Origin: Batillaria attramentaria
Lineage: Eukaryota; Mollusca; Gastropoda; Batillariidae
Reading direction: 5' to 3'
Assembly: GCA_018292915.2 (NCBI GenBank)
Contig: JACVVK020000324.1
Location: 675,001-739,000, forward strand
Length of the DNA: 64,000 nt
Shown here piece after piece: positions 37,650 through 50,625 of the stretch (the stretch's first letter is position 1; each line of letters opens with the position of its first letter). A program made the translations under genes and the position numbers. The notes under the pieces are model-generated. The model did no database searches, was not told where the DNA came from, and was given only the letters and a program-made list of their open reading frames with translations.

Positions 37650-38372
37650 TATATGGAAATAATGCGTCGTACACACTGTACATGATTATTATGCGGGGAA
37701 ATAATGCGTTGTACACACTGTACATGATTACTATGCGGAGTAATAATGCGTTGTACACACTGTACATGATTACTATGCGGAGTAATAATGCGTTGTACAC
37801 ACTGTACATGATTATTATGCGGGAAATGTAACAGTGTGTTGTACAAAGTGTACATGATCATCATGCGGGAAATGTAACAATGTGTTGTACAAAGTGTACA
37901 TGATCATCATGCGGGAAATGTAACAATGTGTTGTACAAAGTGTACATGATCATCATGCGGGAAATGTAACAATGTGTTGTACAAAGTGTACATGATCATC
38001 ATGCGGGAAATGTAACAATGTGTTGTACAATGTGTGCATGATCATCATGCGGGAAACGTAACAATGTGTTGTACAAAGTGTACATGATCATCATGCGGGA
38101 AATGTAACAATGTGTTGTACAAAGTGTACATGATCATCATGCGGGAAATGTAACAATGCGTTGTACAAAGTGTGCATGATCATCATGCGGGAAATGTAAC
38201 AATGCGTTGTACAAAGTGTACATGATCGTTATGCGGGAAATGTAACAATGCGTTGTACAAAGTGTACATGATCATCATGCGGGAAATGTAACAATGCGTT
38301 GTACAAAGTGTACATGATCGTTATGCGGGAAATGTAACAATGCGTTGTACAAAGTGTACATGATCGTTATGC
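37650..38372. repeat. 42/46-bp minisatellite, about 16 copies
   Basis: The first four copies are about 42 bp (GTACATGATTACTATGCGGA with TAATAATGCG). The rest are 46 bp (GTACATGATCATCATGCGGG with AAATGTAACAATGTG). So two subfamilies lie side by side. Confidence 0.95.
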
Positions 38373-38434
38373 CACATGTTGGCTGGATACAAGAAATGAA
38401 AACAGTTTAAAACTTCTTCTTTTGTTTTCCACTG

Positions 38435-41400
38435 ACAGCAACTTGTGTGTCCAGTGTACAGTAGTCAGGTGACTCGAGTGTCTGTGATAGAAACAGCTTG
38501 TGATTCCTGTATAATGATAGTAGTCAGGTGACTCGAGTGTCTGTGATAGAAACAGCTTGTGATTCCTGTATAATGATAGTAGTCAGGTGACTCGAGTGTC
38601 TGTGATAGAAACAGCTTGTGGTTCCTGTATAATTACAGTAGTCAGGTGAATCGAGTGTCTGTGATGGAAACAGCTTGTGGTTCCTGTATAATTATAGTAG
38701 TCAGGTGAATCGAGTGTCTGTGATAGAAACAGCTTGTGGTTCCTGTATAATGATAGTAGTCAGGTGAATCGAGTGTCTGTGATAGAAACAGCTTGTGGTT
38801 CCAGTATAATGATAGTAGTCAGGTGAATCGAGTGTCTGTGATAGAAACAGCTTGTGGTTCTGTATAATGATAGTAGTCAGGTGAATCGAGTGTCTGTGAT
38901 AGAAACAGCTTGTGGTTCCAGTATAATGATAGTAGTCAGGTGAATCGAGTGTCTGTGATAGAAACAGCTTGTGGTTCCAGTATAATTACAGTAGTCAGGT
39001 GAATCGAGTGTCTGTGATAGAAACAGCTTGTGGTTCCAGTATAATGATAGTAGTCAGGTGAATCGAGTGTCTGTGATAGAAACAGCTTGTGGTTCCAGTA
39101 TAATGATAGTAGTCAGGTGAATCGAGTGTCTGTGATAGAAACAGCTCGTGGTTCCTGTATAATGATAGTAGTCAGGTGAATCGAGTGTCTGTGATAGAAA
39201 CAGCTTGTGGTTCCTGTATAATTACAGTAGTGAGGTGAATCGAGTGTCTGTGATAGAAACAGCTTGTGGTTCCTGTATAATGATAGTAGTCAGGTGACTC
39301 GAGTGTCTGTGATAGAAACAGCTTGTGGTTCCTGTATAATTACAGTAGTCAGGTGAATCGAGTGTCTGTGATAGAAACAGCTTGTGGTTCCTGTATAATT
39401 ATAGTAGTCAGGTGAATCGAGTGTCTGTGATAGAAACAGCTTGTGGTTCCTGTATAATGATAGTAGTGAGGTGAATCGAGTGTCTGTGATAGAAACAGCT
39501 TGTGGTTCCAGTATAATGATAGTAGTCAGGTGAATCGAGTGTCTGTGATAGAAACAGCTTGTGGTTCTGTATAATGATAGTAGTCAGGTGAATCGAGTGT
39601 TGTGATAGAAACAGCTTGTGGTTCCAGTATAATGATAGTAGTCAGGTGAATCGAGTGTCTGTGATAGAAACAGCTTGTGGTTCCTGTATAATTATAGTAG
39701 TCAGGTGAATCGAGTGTCTGTGATAGAAACAGCTTGTGGTTCCAGTATAATGATAGTCAGGTGAATCGAGTGTCTGTGATAGAAACAGCTTGTGGTTCCA
39801 GTATAATGATAGTAGTCAGGTGAATCGAGTGTCTGTGATAGAAACAGCTTGTGGTTCCTGTATAATGACAGTAGTCAGGTGAATCGAGTGTCTGTGATAG
39901 AAACAGCTTGTGGTTCCTGTATAATTACAGTAGTCAGGTGAATCGAGTGTCTGTGATAGAAACAGCTTGTGGTTCCTGTATAATCGTAGTAGTCAGGTGA
40001 ATCGAGTGACTGTAATAGAAACAGCTCGTGGTTCCTGTATAATTATAGTAGTCAGGTGACTCGAGTGTCTGTGATAGAAACAGCTTGTGGTTCCTGTATA
40101 ATTACAGTAGTCAGGTGAATCGAGTGTCTGTGATAGAAACAGCTTGTGGTTCCTGTATAATTATAGTAGTCAGGTGAATCGAGTGTCTGTGATAGAAACA
40201 GCTTGTGGTTCCTGTATAATCGTAGTAGTCAGGTGAATCGAGTGTCTGTGATAGAAACAGCTCGTGGTTCCTGTATAATTATAGTAGTCAGGTGAATCGA
40301 GTGTCTGTGATAGAAACAGCTTGTGGTTCCTGTATAATTACAGTAGTGAGGTGAATCGAGTGTCTGTGATAGAAACAGCTTGTGGTTCCTGTATAATTAT
40401 AGTAGTCAGGTGAATCGAGTGTCTGTGATAGAAACAGCTTGTGGTGTATAGTAGTCAGGTGAATCGAGTGTCTGTGATAGAAACAGCTTGTGGTTCCTGT
40501 ATAATGATAGTAGTCAGGTGAATCGAGTGTCTGTGAATCGAGTGTCTGTGATAGAAACAGCTCGTGATTCCTGTATAATTACAGTAGTGAGGTGAATCGA
40601 GTGTCTGTGATAGAAACAGCTCGTGGTTCCTGTATAATTATAGTAGTCAGGTGAATCGAGTGTCTGTGATAGAAACAGCTTGTGGTTCCTGTATAATTAT
40701 AGTAGTCAGGTGAATCGAGTGTCTGTGAATCGAGTGTCTGTGATAGAAACAGCTTGTGGTTCCTGTATAATTATAGTAGTCAGGTGAATCGAGTGTCTAT
40801 GATAGAAACAGCTTGTGGTTCCTGTATAATTATAGTAGTCAGGTGAATCGAGTGTCTGTGATAGAAACAGCTTGTGGTTCCAGTATAATGATAGTAGTCA
40901 GGTGAATCGAGTGTCTGTGATAGAAACAGCTTGTGGTTCCAGTATAATTATAGTAGTCAGGTGAATCGAGTGTCTGTGATAGAAACAGCTTGTGGTTCCA
41001 GTATAATTACAGTAGTCAGGTGAATCGAGTGTCTGTGATAGAAACAGCTTGTGGTTTATGTATAATTATAGTAGTCAGGTGAATCGAGTGTCTGTGATAG
41101 AAACAGCTTGTGGTTCCAGTATAATGATAGTAGTCAGGTGAATCGAGTGTCTGTGATAGAAACAGCTTGTGGTTCCAGTATAATTACAGTAGTCAGGTGA
41201 ATCGAGTGTCTGTGATAGAAATAGCTTGTGGTTCCAGTATAATGATAGTAGTCAGGTGAATCGAGTGTCTGTGATAGAAACAGCTTGTGGTTCCAGTATA
41301 ATGATAGTAGTCAGGTGAATCGAGTGTCTGTGATAGAAACAGCTCGTGGTTCCTGTATAATGATAGTAGTCAGGTGAATCGAGTGTCTGTGATAGAAACA

Positions 41401-44400
41401 GCTTGTGGTTCCTGTATAATTACAGTAGTCAGGTGAATCGAGTGTCTGTGATAGAAACAGCTTGTGGTTCCTGTATAATCGTAGTAGTCAGGTGACTCGA
41501 GTGTCTGTGATAGAAACAGCTCGTGGTTCCTGTATAATGATAGTAGTCAGGTGAATCGAGTGTCTGTGATAGAAACAGATTGTGGTTCCTGTATAATTAT
41601 AGTAGTGAGGTGAATCGAGTGTCTGTGATAGAAACAGCTTGTGGTTCCTGTATAATTACAGTAGTGAGGTGAATCGAGTGTCTGTGATAGAAACAGCTTG
41701 TGGTTCCTGTATAATCGTAGTAGTCAGGTGAATCGAGTGTCTGTGATAGAAACAGCTCGTGGTTCCTGTATAATGATAGTAGTCAGGTGAATCGAGTGTC
41801 TGTGATAGAAACAGCTTGTGGTTCCTGTATAATCGTAGTAGTCAGGTGAATCGAGTGTCTGTGATAGAAACAGCTCGTGGTTCCTGTATAATCGTAGTAG
41901 TCAGGTGAATCGAGTGTCTGTGATAGAAACAGCTCGTGGTTCCTGTATAATTACAGTAGTCAGGTGAATCGAGTGTCTGTGATAGAAACAGCTTGTGGTT
42001 TCTGTATAATTATAGTAGTCAGGTGACTCGAGTGTCTGTGATAGAAACAGCTTGTGGTTCCTGTATAATTATAGTAGTCAGGTGAATCGAGTGTCTGTGA
42101 TAGAAACAGCTTGTGGTTCCTGTATAATTATAGTAGTCAGGTGAATCGAGTGTCTATGATAGAAACAGCCTGTGGTTCCTGTATAATTATAGTAGTCAGG
42201 TGAATCGAGTGTCTGTGATAGAAACAGCTTGTGGTTCCAGTATAATGATAGTAGTCAGGTGAATCGAGTGTCTGTGATAGAAACAGCTTGTGGTTCCAGT
42301 ATAATTATAGTAGTCAGGTGAATCGAGTGTCTGTGATAGAACAGCTTGTGGTTCCAGTATAATTACAGTAGTCAGGTGAATCGAGTGTCTGTGATAGAAA
42401 CAGCTTGTGGTTTATGTATAATTATAGTAGTCAGGTGAATCGAGTGTCTGTGATAGAAACAGCTTGTGGTTCCAGTATAATGATAGTAGTCAGGTGAATC
42501 GAGTGTCTGTGATAGAAACAGCTTGTGGTTCCAGTATAATTACAGTAGTCAGGTGAATCGAGTGTCTGTGATAGAAACAGCTTGTGGTTTATGTATAATT
42601 ATAGTAGTCAGGTGAATCGAGTGTCTGTGATAGAAACAGCTTGTGGTTCCAGTATAATGATAGTAGTCAGGTGAATCGAGTGTCTGTGATAGAAACAGCT
42701 CGTGGTTCCTGTATAATGATAGTAGTCAGGTGAATCGAGTGTCTGTGATAGAAACAGCTTGTGGTTCCTGTATAATTACAGTAGTGAGGTGAATCGAGTG
42801 TCTGTGATAGAAACAGCTTGTGGTTCCTGTATAATCGTAGTAGTAAGGTGACTCGAGTGTCTGTGATAGAAACAGCTCGTGGTTCCTGTATAATGATAGT
42901 AGTCAGGTGAATCGAGTGTCTGTGATAGAAACAGATTGTGGTTCCTGTATAATTATAGTAGTCAGGTGAATCGAGTGTCTGTGATAGAAACAGCTTGTGG
43001 TTCCTGTATAATTACAGTAGTGAGGTGAATCGAGTGTCTGTGATAGAAACAGCTTGTGGTTCCTGTATAATCGTAGTAGTCAGGTGAATCGAGTGTCTGT
43101 GATAGAAACAGCTTGTGGTTCCTGTATAATTATAGTAGTCAGGTGAATCGAGTGTCTGTGATAGAAACAGCTTGTGGTTCCTGTATAATCGTAGTAGTCA
43201 GGTGAATCGAGTGTCTGTGATAGAAACAGCTCGTGGTTCCTGTATAATCGTAGTAGTCAGGTGAATCGAGTGTCTGTGATAGAAACAGCTCGTGGTTCCT
43301 GTATAATTACAGTAGTCAGGTGAATCGAGTGTCTGTGATAGAAACAGCTTGTGGTTCCTGTATAATTACAGTAGTGAGGTGAATCGAGTGTCTGTGATAG
43401 AAACAGCTTGTGGTTCCTGTATAATCGTAGTAGTCAGGTGAATCGAGTGTCTGTGATAGAAACAGCTTGTGGTTCCTGTATAATCGTAGTAGTCAGGTGA
43501 ATCGAGTGTCTGTGATAGAAACAGCTCGTGGTTCCTGTATAATCGTAGTAGTCAGGTGAATCGAGTGTCTGTGATAGAAACAGCTTGTGGTTCCTGTATA
43601 ATCGTAGTAGTCAGGTGAATCGAGTGTCTGTGATAGAAACAGCTTGTGGTTCCTGTATAATCGTAGTAGTCAGGTGAATCGAGTGTCTGTGATAGAAACA
43701 GCTCGTGGTTCCTGTATAATCGTAGTAGTCAGGTGAATCGAGTGTCTGTGATAGAAACAGCTTGTGGTTCCAGTATAATTACAGTAGTGAGGTGAATCGA
43801 GTGTCTGTGATAGAAACAGCTTGTCGTTCCTGTATAATTACAGTAGTCAGGTGAATCGAGTGTCCGTGATGGAAACAGCTTGAGGTTTCTGTATAATTAT
43901 AGTAGTCAGGTGAATCGAGTGTCTGTGATAGAAACAGCTTGTGGTTCCAGTATAATGATAGTAGTCAGGTGAATCGAGTGTCTGTGATAGAAACAGCTCG
44001 TGATAGAAACAGCTCGTGGTTCCTGTATAATCGTAGTAGTCAGGTGAATCGAGTGTCTGTGATAGAAACAGCTTGTCGTTCCTGTATAATTACAGTAGTC
44101 AGGTGAATGGAGTGTCCGTGATAGAAACAGCTTGAGGTTTCTGTATAATTATAGTAGTCAGGTGAATCGAGTGTCTGTGATAGAAACAGCTTGTGGTTCC
44201 AGTATAATGATAGTAGTCAGGTGAATCGAGTGTCTGTGATAGAAACAGCTCGTGGTTCCTGTATAATCGTAGTAGTCAGGTGAATCGAGTGTCTGTGATA
44301 GAAACTGCTTGTAGTTTCTGTATAATTATAGTAGCCAGGTGACTCGAGTGTCTGTGATAGAAACAGCTTGTGGTTCCTGTATAATTATAGTAGTCAGGTG

Positions 44401-47400
44401 AATCGAGTGTCTGTGATAGAAACAGCTTGTGGTTCCTGTATAATGATAGTAGTCAGGTGAATCGAGTGTCTGTGATAGAAACAGCTTGTGGTTCCTGTAT
44501 AATTATAGTAGTCAGGTGAATCGAGTGTCTGTGATAGAAACAGCTTGTGGTTCCTGTATAATTATAGTAGCCAGGTGACTCGAGTGTCTGTGATAGAAAC
44601 AGCTTGTGGTTTATGTATAATTATAGTAGTCAGGTGAATCGAGTGTCTGTGATAGAAACAGCTTGTGGTTCCTGTATAATTACAGTAGTGAGGTGAATCG
44701 AGTGTCTGTGATAGAAACAGCTTGTGGTTCCTGTATAATTATAGTAGTCAGGTGAATCGAGTGTCTGTGATAGAAACAGCTTGTGGTTCCTGTATAATTA
44801 TAGTAGTCAGCTGAATCGAGTGTCTGTGATAGAAACAGCTTGTGGTTCCTGTATAATTATAGTAGTCAGGTGAATCGAGTGTCTCTGATAGAAACAGCTT
44901 GTGGTTCCTGTATAATTACAGTAGTGAGGTGAATCGAGTGTCTGTGATAGAAACAGCTTGTAGTTTCTGTATAATTATAGTAGTCAGGTGAATTGAGTGT
45001 CTGTGATAGAAACAGCTTGTGGTTCCAGTATAATGATAGTAGTCAGGTGAATCGAGTGTCTGTGATAGAAACAGCTTGTGGTTCCTGTATAATGATAGTA
45101 GTCAGGTGAATCGAGTGTCTGTGATAGAAACAGCTTGTGTGGTTCCTGTATAATTACAGTAGTCAGGTGAATCGAGTGTCTATGATAGAAACAGCTTGTG
45201 GTTTCTGTATAATTATAGTAGTCAGGTGAATCGAGTGTCTGTGATAGAAACAGCTTGTGGTTTCTGTATAATTATAGTAGTCAGGTGAATCGAGTGTCTG
45301 TGATAGAAACAGCTTGTGGTTTCTGTATAATTATAGTAGTCAGGTGAATCGAGTGTCTGTGAATCGAGTGTCTGTGATAGAAACAGCTTGTGGTTTATGT
45401 ATAATTATAGTAGTCAGGTGAATCGAGTGTCTGTGATAGAAACAGCTTGTGGTTCCTGTATAATTACAGTAGTCAGGTGAATCGAGTGTCTGTGATAGAA
45501 ACAGCTTGTAGTTTCTGTATAATTATAGTAGCCAGGTGAATCGAGTGTCTGTGGTAGAAACAGCTTGTGGTTCCTGTATAATGATAGTAGTCAGGTGAAT
45601 CGAGTGTCCGTGATAGAAACAGCTTGTGTAGTTCCTGTATAATTACAGTAGTCAGGTGAATCGAGTGTCTGTGATAGAAACAGCTTGTGGTTCCTGTATA
45701 ATTATAGTATAAGTCAGGTGAATCGAGTGTCTGTGATAGAAACAGCTTGTGGTTTCTGTATAATTATAGTAGTCAGGTGACTCGAGTGTCTGTGATAGAA
45801 ACAGCTTGTGGTTCCAGTATAATTATAGTAGCCAGGTGAATCGAGTGTCTGTGGTAGAAACAGCTTGTGGTTCCTGTATAATGATAGTAGTCAAATGAAT
45901 CGAGTGTCTGTGATAGAAACAGCTGTGTAGTTCCTGTATAATTTACAGTAGTCAGGTGAATCGAGTGTCTGTGATAGAAACAGCTTGTGGTTCCAGTATA
46001 ATGATAGTAGTCAGGTGACTCGAGTGTCTGTGATAGAAACAGCTTGTGGTTCCTGTATAATTATAGTATAAGTCAGGTGAATCGAGTGTCTGTGATAGAA
46101 ACAGCTTGTGGTTCCTGTATAATTACAGTAGTCAGGTGAATCGACTGTTTGTGATAGAAACAGCTTGTGGTTCCTGTATAATTACAGTAGTCAGGTGAAT
46201 CGAGTGTATGTGATAGAAACCAGCTTGTGGTTCCTGTATAATTATAGTATAAGTCAGGTGAATCGAGTGTCTGTGATAGAAACAGCTTGTGGTTCCTGTA
46301 TAATTATAGTAGTCAGGTGAATCGACTGTCTGTGATAGAAACAGCTTGTGGTTCCTGTATAATTACAGTAGTCAGGTGAATCGAGTGTCTGTGATAGAAA
46401 CAGCTTGTGGTTCCTGTATAATGATAGTAGTCAGGTGAATCGAGTGTCTGTGGTAGAAACAGCTTGTGGTTCCTGTATAATGATAGTAGTCAGGTGAATC
46501 GAGTGTCTGTGATAGAAACAGCTTGTGTAGTTCCTGTATAATTACAGTAGTCAGGTGAATCGAGTGTCTGTGATAGAAACAGCTTGTGGTTCCTGTATAA
46601 TTATAGTATAAGTCAGGTGAATCGAGTGTCTGTGATAGAAACAGCTTGTGGTTCCTGTATAATTACAGTAGTCAGGTGAATCGAGTGTCTGTGATAGAAA
46701 CAGCTTGTGGTTTCTGTATAATTATAGTAGTCAGGTGACTCGAGTGTCTGTGATAGAAACAGCTTGTGGTTCCAGTATAATGATAGTAGTCAGGTGAATC
46801 GAGTGTCCGTGATAGAAACAGCTTGTGGTTCCAGTATAATGATAGTAGTCAGGTGAATCGAGTGTCTGTGATAGAAACAGCTTGTGGTTCCTGTATAATT
46901 ATAGTAGTCAGGTGAATCGAGTGTCTGTGATAAAAACAGCTTGTGGTTTATGTATAATTATAGTATAAGTCAGGCGAATCGAGTGTCTGTGATAGAAACA
47001 GCTTGTGGTTTGTGTATAATTATAGTAGTCAGGTGAATCGAGTGTCTGTGATAGAAACAGCTTGTGGTTCCTGTATAATTATAGTAGTCAGGTGAATCGA
47101 GTGTCTGTGATAGAAACAGCTTGTGGTTCCTGTATAATGATAGTAGTCAGGTGAATCGAGTGTCTGTGAATCGAGTGTCTGTGATAGAAACAGCTTGTTG
47201 TTCCTGTATAATTACAGTAGTGAGGTGAATCGAGTGTCTGTGATAGAAACAGCTTGTGGTTCCTGTATAATTATAGTAGTCAGGTGAATCGAGTGTCTGT
47301 GATAGAAACAGCTTGTGGTTCCTGTATAATTACAGTAGTCAGGTGAATCGAGTGTCTGTGATGGAAACAGCTTGTGGTTCCTGTATAATTGTAGTAGTCA

Positions 47401-47844
47401 GGTGACTCGAGTGTCTGTGATAGAAACAGCTTGTGATTCCTGTATAATGATAGTAGTCAGGTGAATCGAGTGTCTGTGATAGAAACAGCTTGTGGTTCCT
47501 GTATAATGATAGTAGTCAGGTGAATCGAGTGTCTGTGATAGAAACAGCTTGTGATTCCTGTATAATTATAGTAGTCAGGTGAATCGAGTGTCTGTGATAG
47601 AAACAGCTTGTGGTTCCTGTATAATGATAGTAGTCAGGTGAATCGAGTGTCTGTGATAGAAACAGCTTGTGATTCCTGTATAATTATAGTAGTCAGGTGA
47701 ATCGAGTGTCTGTGATGGAAACAGCTTTTGGTTCCTGTATAATGATAGTAGTCAGGTGAATCGAGTGTTTGTGATAGAAACAGCTTGTGGTTCCTGTATA
47801 ATTATAGTATAAGTCAGGTGAATCGAGTGTCTGTGATGGAAACA
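38435..47844. repeat. 59-bp satellite, about 159 copies, 9.4 kb
   Basis: The monomer is GTAGTCAGGTGAATCGAGTG followed by TCTGTGATAGAAACAGCTTG and TGGTTCCTGTATAATTATA. The first unit at 38435 is diverged. Subfamilies cluster: TAATCGTAG copies mostly at 41.4-44.3 kb, and copies with TATAAGTCAGG only at 45.7-47.8 kb. A shared marker (GTCTATGATAG) at 40795 and 42152 is followed by the same order of variants over many monomers, at an offset of exactly 1357 bp or 23 monomers. A 17-bp internal duplication (GTGAATCGAGTGTCTGT) recurs at about 40530, 40720, 45360 and 47165. No coding or RNA feature is seen. Confidence 0.98.
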
Positions 47845-48052
47845 CATTTTAGCAAGTAGGTTTAGACTTCTTACCTGTTCTGTCCACCCGTCGTCAGTTT
47901 GCTATTTACATGGTAAGCACGGGGCTGTGTGTGTTTTGTGGGCGACAGTTGTGTATCTTGGTTAATACAGCCGGTCCTCCACACTTGGTCCAAGCCTTGA
48001 GGAAGAACTGTTACAACGTGTGGTGGCTGGAGTGGGACCAGATTTTGCCGTG

Positions 48053-48590
48053 CCTGTAGTACGCTATCCCTAATTCTAACGAACACTAGCACTTAACCTT
48101 AACCCTGATCTACACTAACCCTAACCTGTAGTACGCTATCCCTAATTCTAACTAACACTAGCACTTAACCTTAACCCTGATCTACACTAACACTAACCCT
48201 AACCTGTAGTACGCTATCCCTAATTCTAACACTAGCACTTAACCTTAACCCTGATCTACACTAACACTAACCCTAACCCTAAACGAAAAACTGTTGAAAC
48301 ATGCGTCAGCTGAAGATGGACCAGATTCTGCCGTACGTGCCCTAACCCTAACTAACACAAGACACTAAGCCCTAACCCTAACCAACACTAACCCTAACTC
48401 TGACACTAAGCCCTCACCCTAATCTATACTATCCCTAACCCTTCTTTTTTAAAGACATTAGCTGGAGTTGGACCAGTTTGTTTAGTACGCTGACCCTCAC
48501 CCTAACTAAACATAACCCTAACTAACCCTAATCCTTCAAACATGTCAGATGAAGCTGGACCAGTTTCTGTCATACGAGTATTGATATCAT
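48053..48590. repeat. composite telomere-like block (CCCTAA with a spacer module)
   Basis: There are three tandem copies of a 72-78-bp unit starting CCTGTAGTACGCTATCCCTA (48053, 48125 and 48203). They are followed by CCCTAA/ACTAACCCTAA groups mixed with a spacer motif GGACCAGATTCTGCCGTA. Variants of that motif appear near 48035, 48318, 48470 and 48558 (GGACCAG plus TTT or ATT). Confidence 0.8.
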
Positions 48591-48617
48591 CCTTATCACT
48601 CCACAACTCACCAACCC

Positions 48618-48651
48618 ATCACCCACCCACCCACCCACCCACCCACCCACG
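48618..48651. repeat. (CCCA)n microsatellite
   Basis: About seven CCCA tetramers, just outside the Tc1 element. Confidence 0.9.
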
Positions 48652-48690
48652 TTCTTACACTGTTATTGTCTCCTATGGCGTCAGTAAATA

Positions 48691-48718
48691 TACTGACGTC
48701 CAAACGAAACGCGAAAAA
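48691..48718. repeat. Tc1 left terminal inverted repeat
   Basis: Pairs with 50216-50244. The shared core is CTGACGTCCAAA(C/A)GAAACG. Beyond GCGAAAAA the two ends diverge. Confidence 0.9.
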
Positions 48719-48873
48719 CAGTCTAGTTTCATTTTATTGCATAATGAAAAAATCGTAACAAAATTCAAATTTCATTAATAATGTCCAATTTTTTGTACAG
48801 CACAACACTGACGTATTGTCCATAACACAGTAAGGTTGCGGTGACGATGCGCCATTTGCGCTTAACAGAACAG

Positions 48874-49911
48874 TCAATAGCGAGTATGGCCCCCATTAGC
48901 ATCGATGACGGCCTGAAAGCGGCGGGTCATTGAGCGGACCAACGTGTTGCTGGCTGCCCTGGGAATGTTGGCCCAGGCCTGCCGGACGGCCCGATCAAGT
49001 TTAGCGACAGTTGTGGGCCTTGGGACCACCCTATTGAGCTGTGTTTGGAGCAAATCCCAAAATTGCTCAATAGGGTTCATGTCAGGAGATAACGCTGGCC
49101 AAGGCATCACCTGGATGCCCGAGCGCTGCAGGAGGTCCTGGGTAGCCCTGGCAGTGTGGGGGCGCGCGTTGTCGTGCTGGAAAACCCAGTTCCCGTGGGC
49201 CTGAAAAAAGGGCAGCACATGAGGGTGCAGCACCTGGTCCATGTACCGCTGCGCTGTGATGCCGTTGCCGCGTCCAGGACCCAGGCCTTGGAAGATGACG
49301 GGTCCCAGCACCTGGTTGTGGCCGATGGCGCCCCACAACATGAGGCTGGGCCCGCCCCAGGCGTTGTTTTCCACGACACAGTTGTCAGCATAGCGGTCAC
49401 CTCTTCTTCTCCATACCCGAACACGCCCGTCGGCATGGTCAATGCAGAAACGGCTTTCATCGCTGAAAAGCACGTTCTGCCAGCGAACATTGTTCCAGTT
49501 GAGGTGGCCTTGCGCCCACTGCAGGCGTGCCTGTCTATGGCGCACGGTGAGGACGGGTCCCCTGGCTGGACGGCAGTTCCTCAGACCCCTGGAGCGCAGT
49601 CGCCGGCTGGCCGTTTGCCTAGAAATGGGTGCCTGGTGTGTCCCTATAACAGTTCTGGCTGTTTCTGCACCTGTTCTGAAGGGATCTTGAGCATGGATGC
49701 GGAAAATGTGGCGATCTTGCCTTGGCGTGGTCACTCGAGGTCTGCCGCTCCGCTAAGCATCAGCAGTAGCGCCAGTTGTCACGAACCGATGCTGGAGACG
49801 ATAAATGGTGGAAATGTGGCATTGGAAAGTCGCAGCCACGGCTTCTGGCGTGGCCCCCGACTGCAGACGTCCAATGGCCCTCTCGCGTTGTGCAGAAGTG
49901 AGTCGTGGCAT
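48874..49911 (-). pseudogene. Tc1-type DD34E transposase with one in-frame stop
   Basis: Cut-and-paste transposase of the Tc1/mariner superfamily, acting on the flanking TIRs in the nucleus. The frame begins at ATG 49911-49909 (MPRLTSAQRERAI) and would be 345 codons, a normal Tc1 length. A TAG at 49753-49755 (codon 53) interrupts it between the paired helix-turn-helix DNA-binding segments, next to the GRPR motif (RSGRPR). Downstream the frame is uninterrupted to 48874. The catalytic triad is present: Asp151 (FSDESRF), Asp247 (QHDNARPH) and Glu282 (SPDMNPIEQFW), with 34 residues between the last two. A shorter open frame from ATG 49734 has the catalytic domain only. The element could have been silenced by a single mutation, or the stop could be a sequencing error. 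Confidence 0.9.
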
Positions 49912-50215
49912 CGTGACAGCGTCGAATGAGGGACTGATGAAACCTGTATCTTTGTGCCCTTTTTATCCCCTAATGACAGTGAACACTACTCACTGCTCAG
50001 CTTTTGTGCTTTGCTTGCACATGCAGCTGAACTGCACACGAAATGTGTCACAGCTAACTCGGGCTTCACGTGGACTGCAAGTGCGCTGATGCGGTAAAAT
50101 TCACAGAACGCTTCCCTCAAACATCGGTCTTGATATACTGGGTGCCAAAAATAGGGTTGTTAGGGTTACCTAACTTTTGTTAATACCGGAAAAAATGAAT
50201 TGAAAGATGGAAGAT

Positions 50216-50244
50216 ATTTTTCGCGTTTCTTTTGGACGTCAGTA
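50216..50244. repeat. Tc1 right terminal inverted repeat
   Basis: Reverse complement of the left TIR with one mismatch in the first 28 bases. It ends CAG-TA at the target dinucleotide. Confidence 0.9.
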
Positions 50245-50269
50245 TAGTTCTGTTGTCTGTTGGGGTGGG

Positions 50270-50419
50270 TCGAGGCTGTATGAAAGTTGGGTGGACGTGT
50301 AGATAATGAAGGAAAACTCTGTGTGTGTGTGGGGGGGGGGGGGGGGCTGTGTTACTATTAGTGTATATATGTGGACTTTATGGTGGACGTGTAGATAGTG
50401 AAGGGGACAGTGTGTTTGC

Positions 50420-50474
<55 letters not shown>

Positions 50475-50625
50475 CTGTGTTACTATTAGTGTATATATGT
50501 GGACTTGATGGTGGACGTGTAGATAGTGAAGTAAACAGTGTGTGTGTGGAGGCTGTGTTACTACAAGTGTATGTATGGACTTTATGTTGGACGTGTAGAT
50601 AGTGACGGGAACAGTAGGGCTGTGT
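50270..50625. repeat. approximately 110-150-bp tandem repeat containing GT tracts, 3 copies
   Basis: The module GTGGACGTGTAGATAGTGAA, then a GT or G tract, then GCTGTGTTACTATTAGTGTA recurs about three times (near 50290, 50381 and 50511). The inner microsatellite has a different length each time (G16 at about 50331-50346, GT at 50420-50471). The rest up to 51040 shows no gene. Confidence 0.8.

Larger units (their letters stand above)
48691..50244 (-). mobile_element. Tc1-type DNA transposon, complete ends
   Basis: Near-perfect terminal inverted repeats bound this 1.55-kb element. The left end reads TACTGACGTCCAAACGAAAC then GCGAAAAA (48691-48718). The right end is its reverse complement at about 50216-50244, with one mismatch in the first 28 bases. 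A TA dinucleotide flanks each end, as expected for Tc1/mariner insertion. The transposase is on the minus strand with ~180 bp to the left TIR and ~330 bp to the right TIR. Outside on the left is the CCCTAA-like block and CCCA tract. Confidence 0.92.

Noticed and set aside
38435..47844. CRISPR array
   Set aside because: Repeats are directly contiguous with no unique spacers, there are no cas genes, and the context is eukaryotic. The same holds for every other array here.
49156..49929. 257-codon + strand frame across the Tc1 transposase
   Set aside because: Antisense shadow of the transposase, which has clear family motifs on the other strand.
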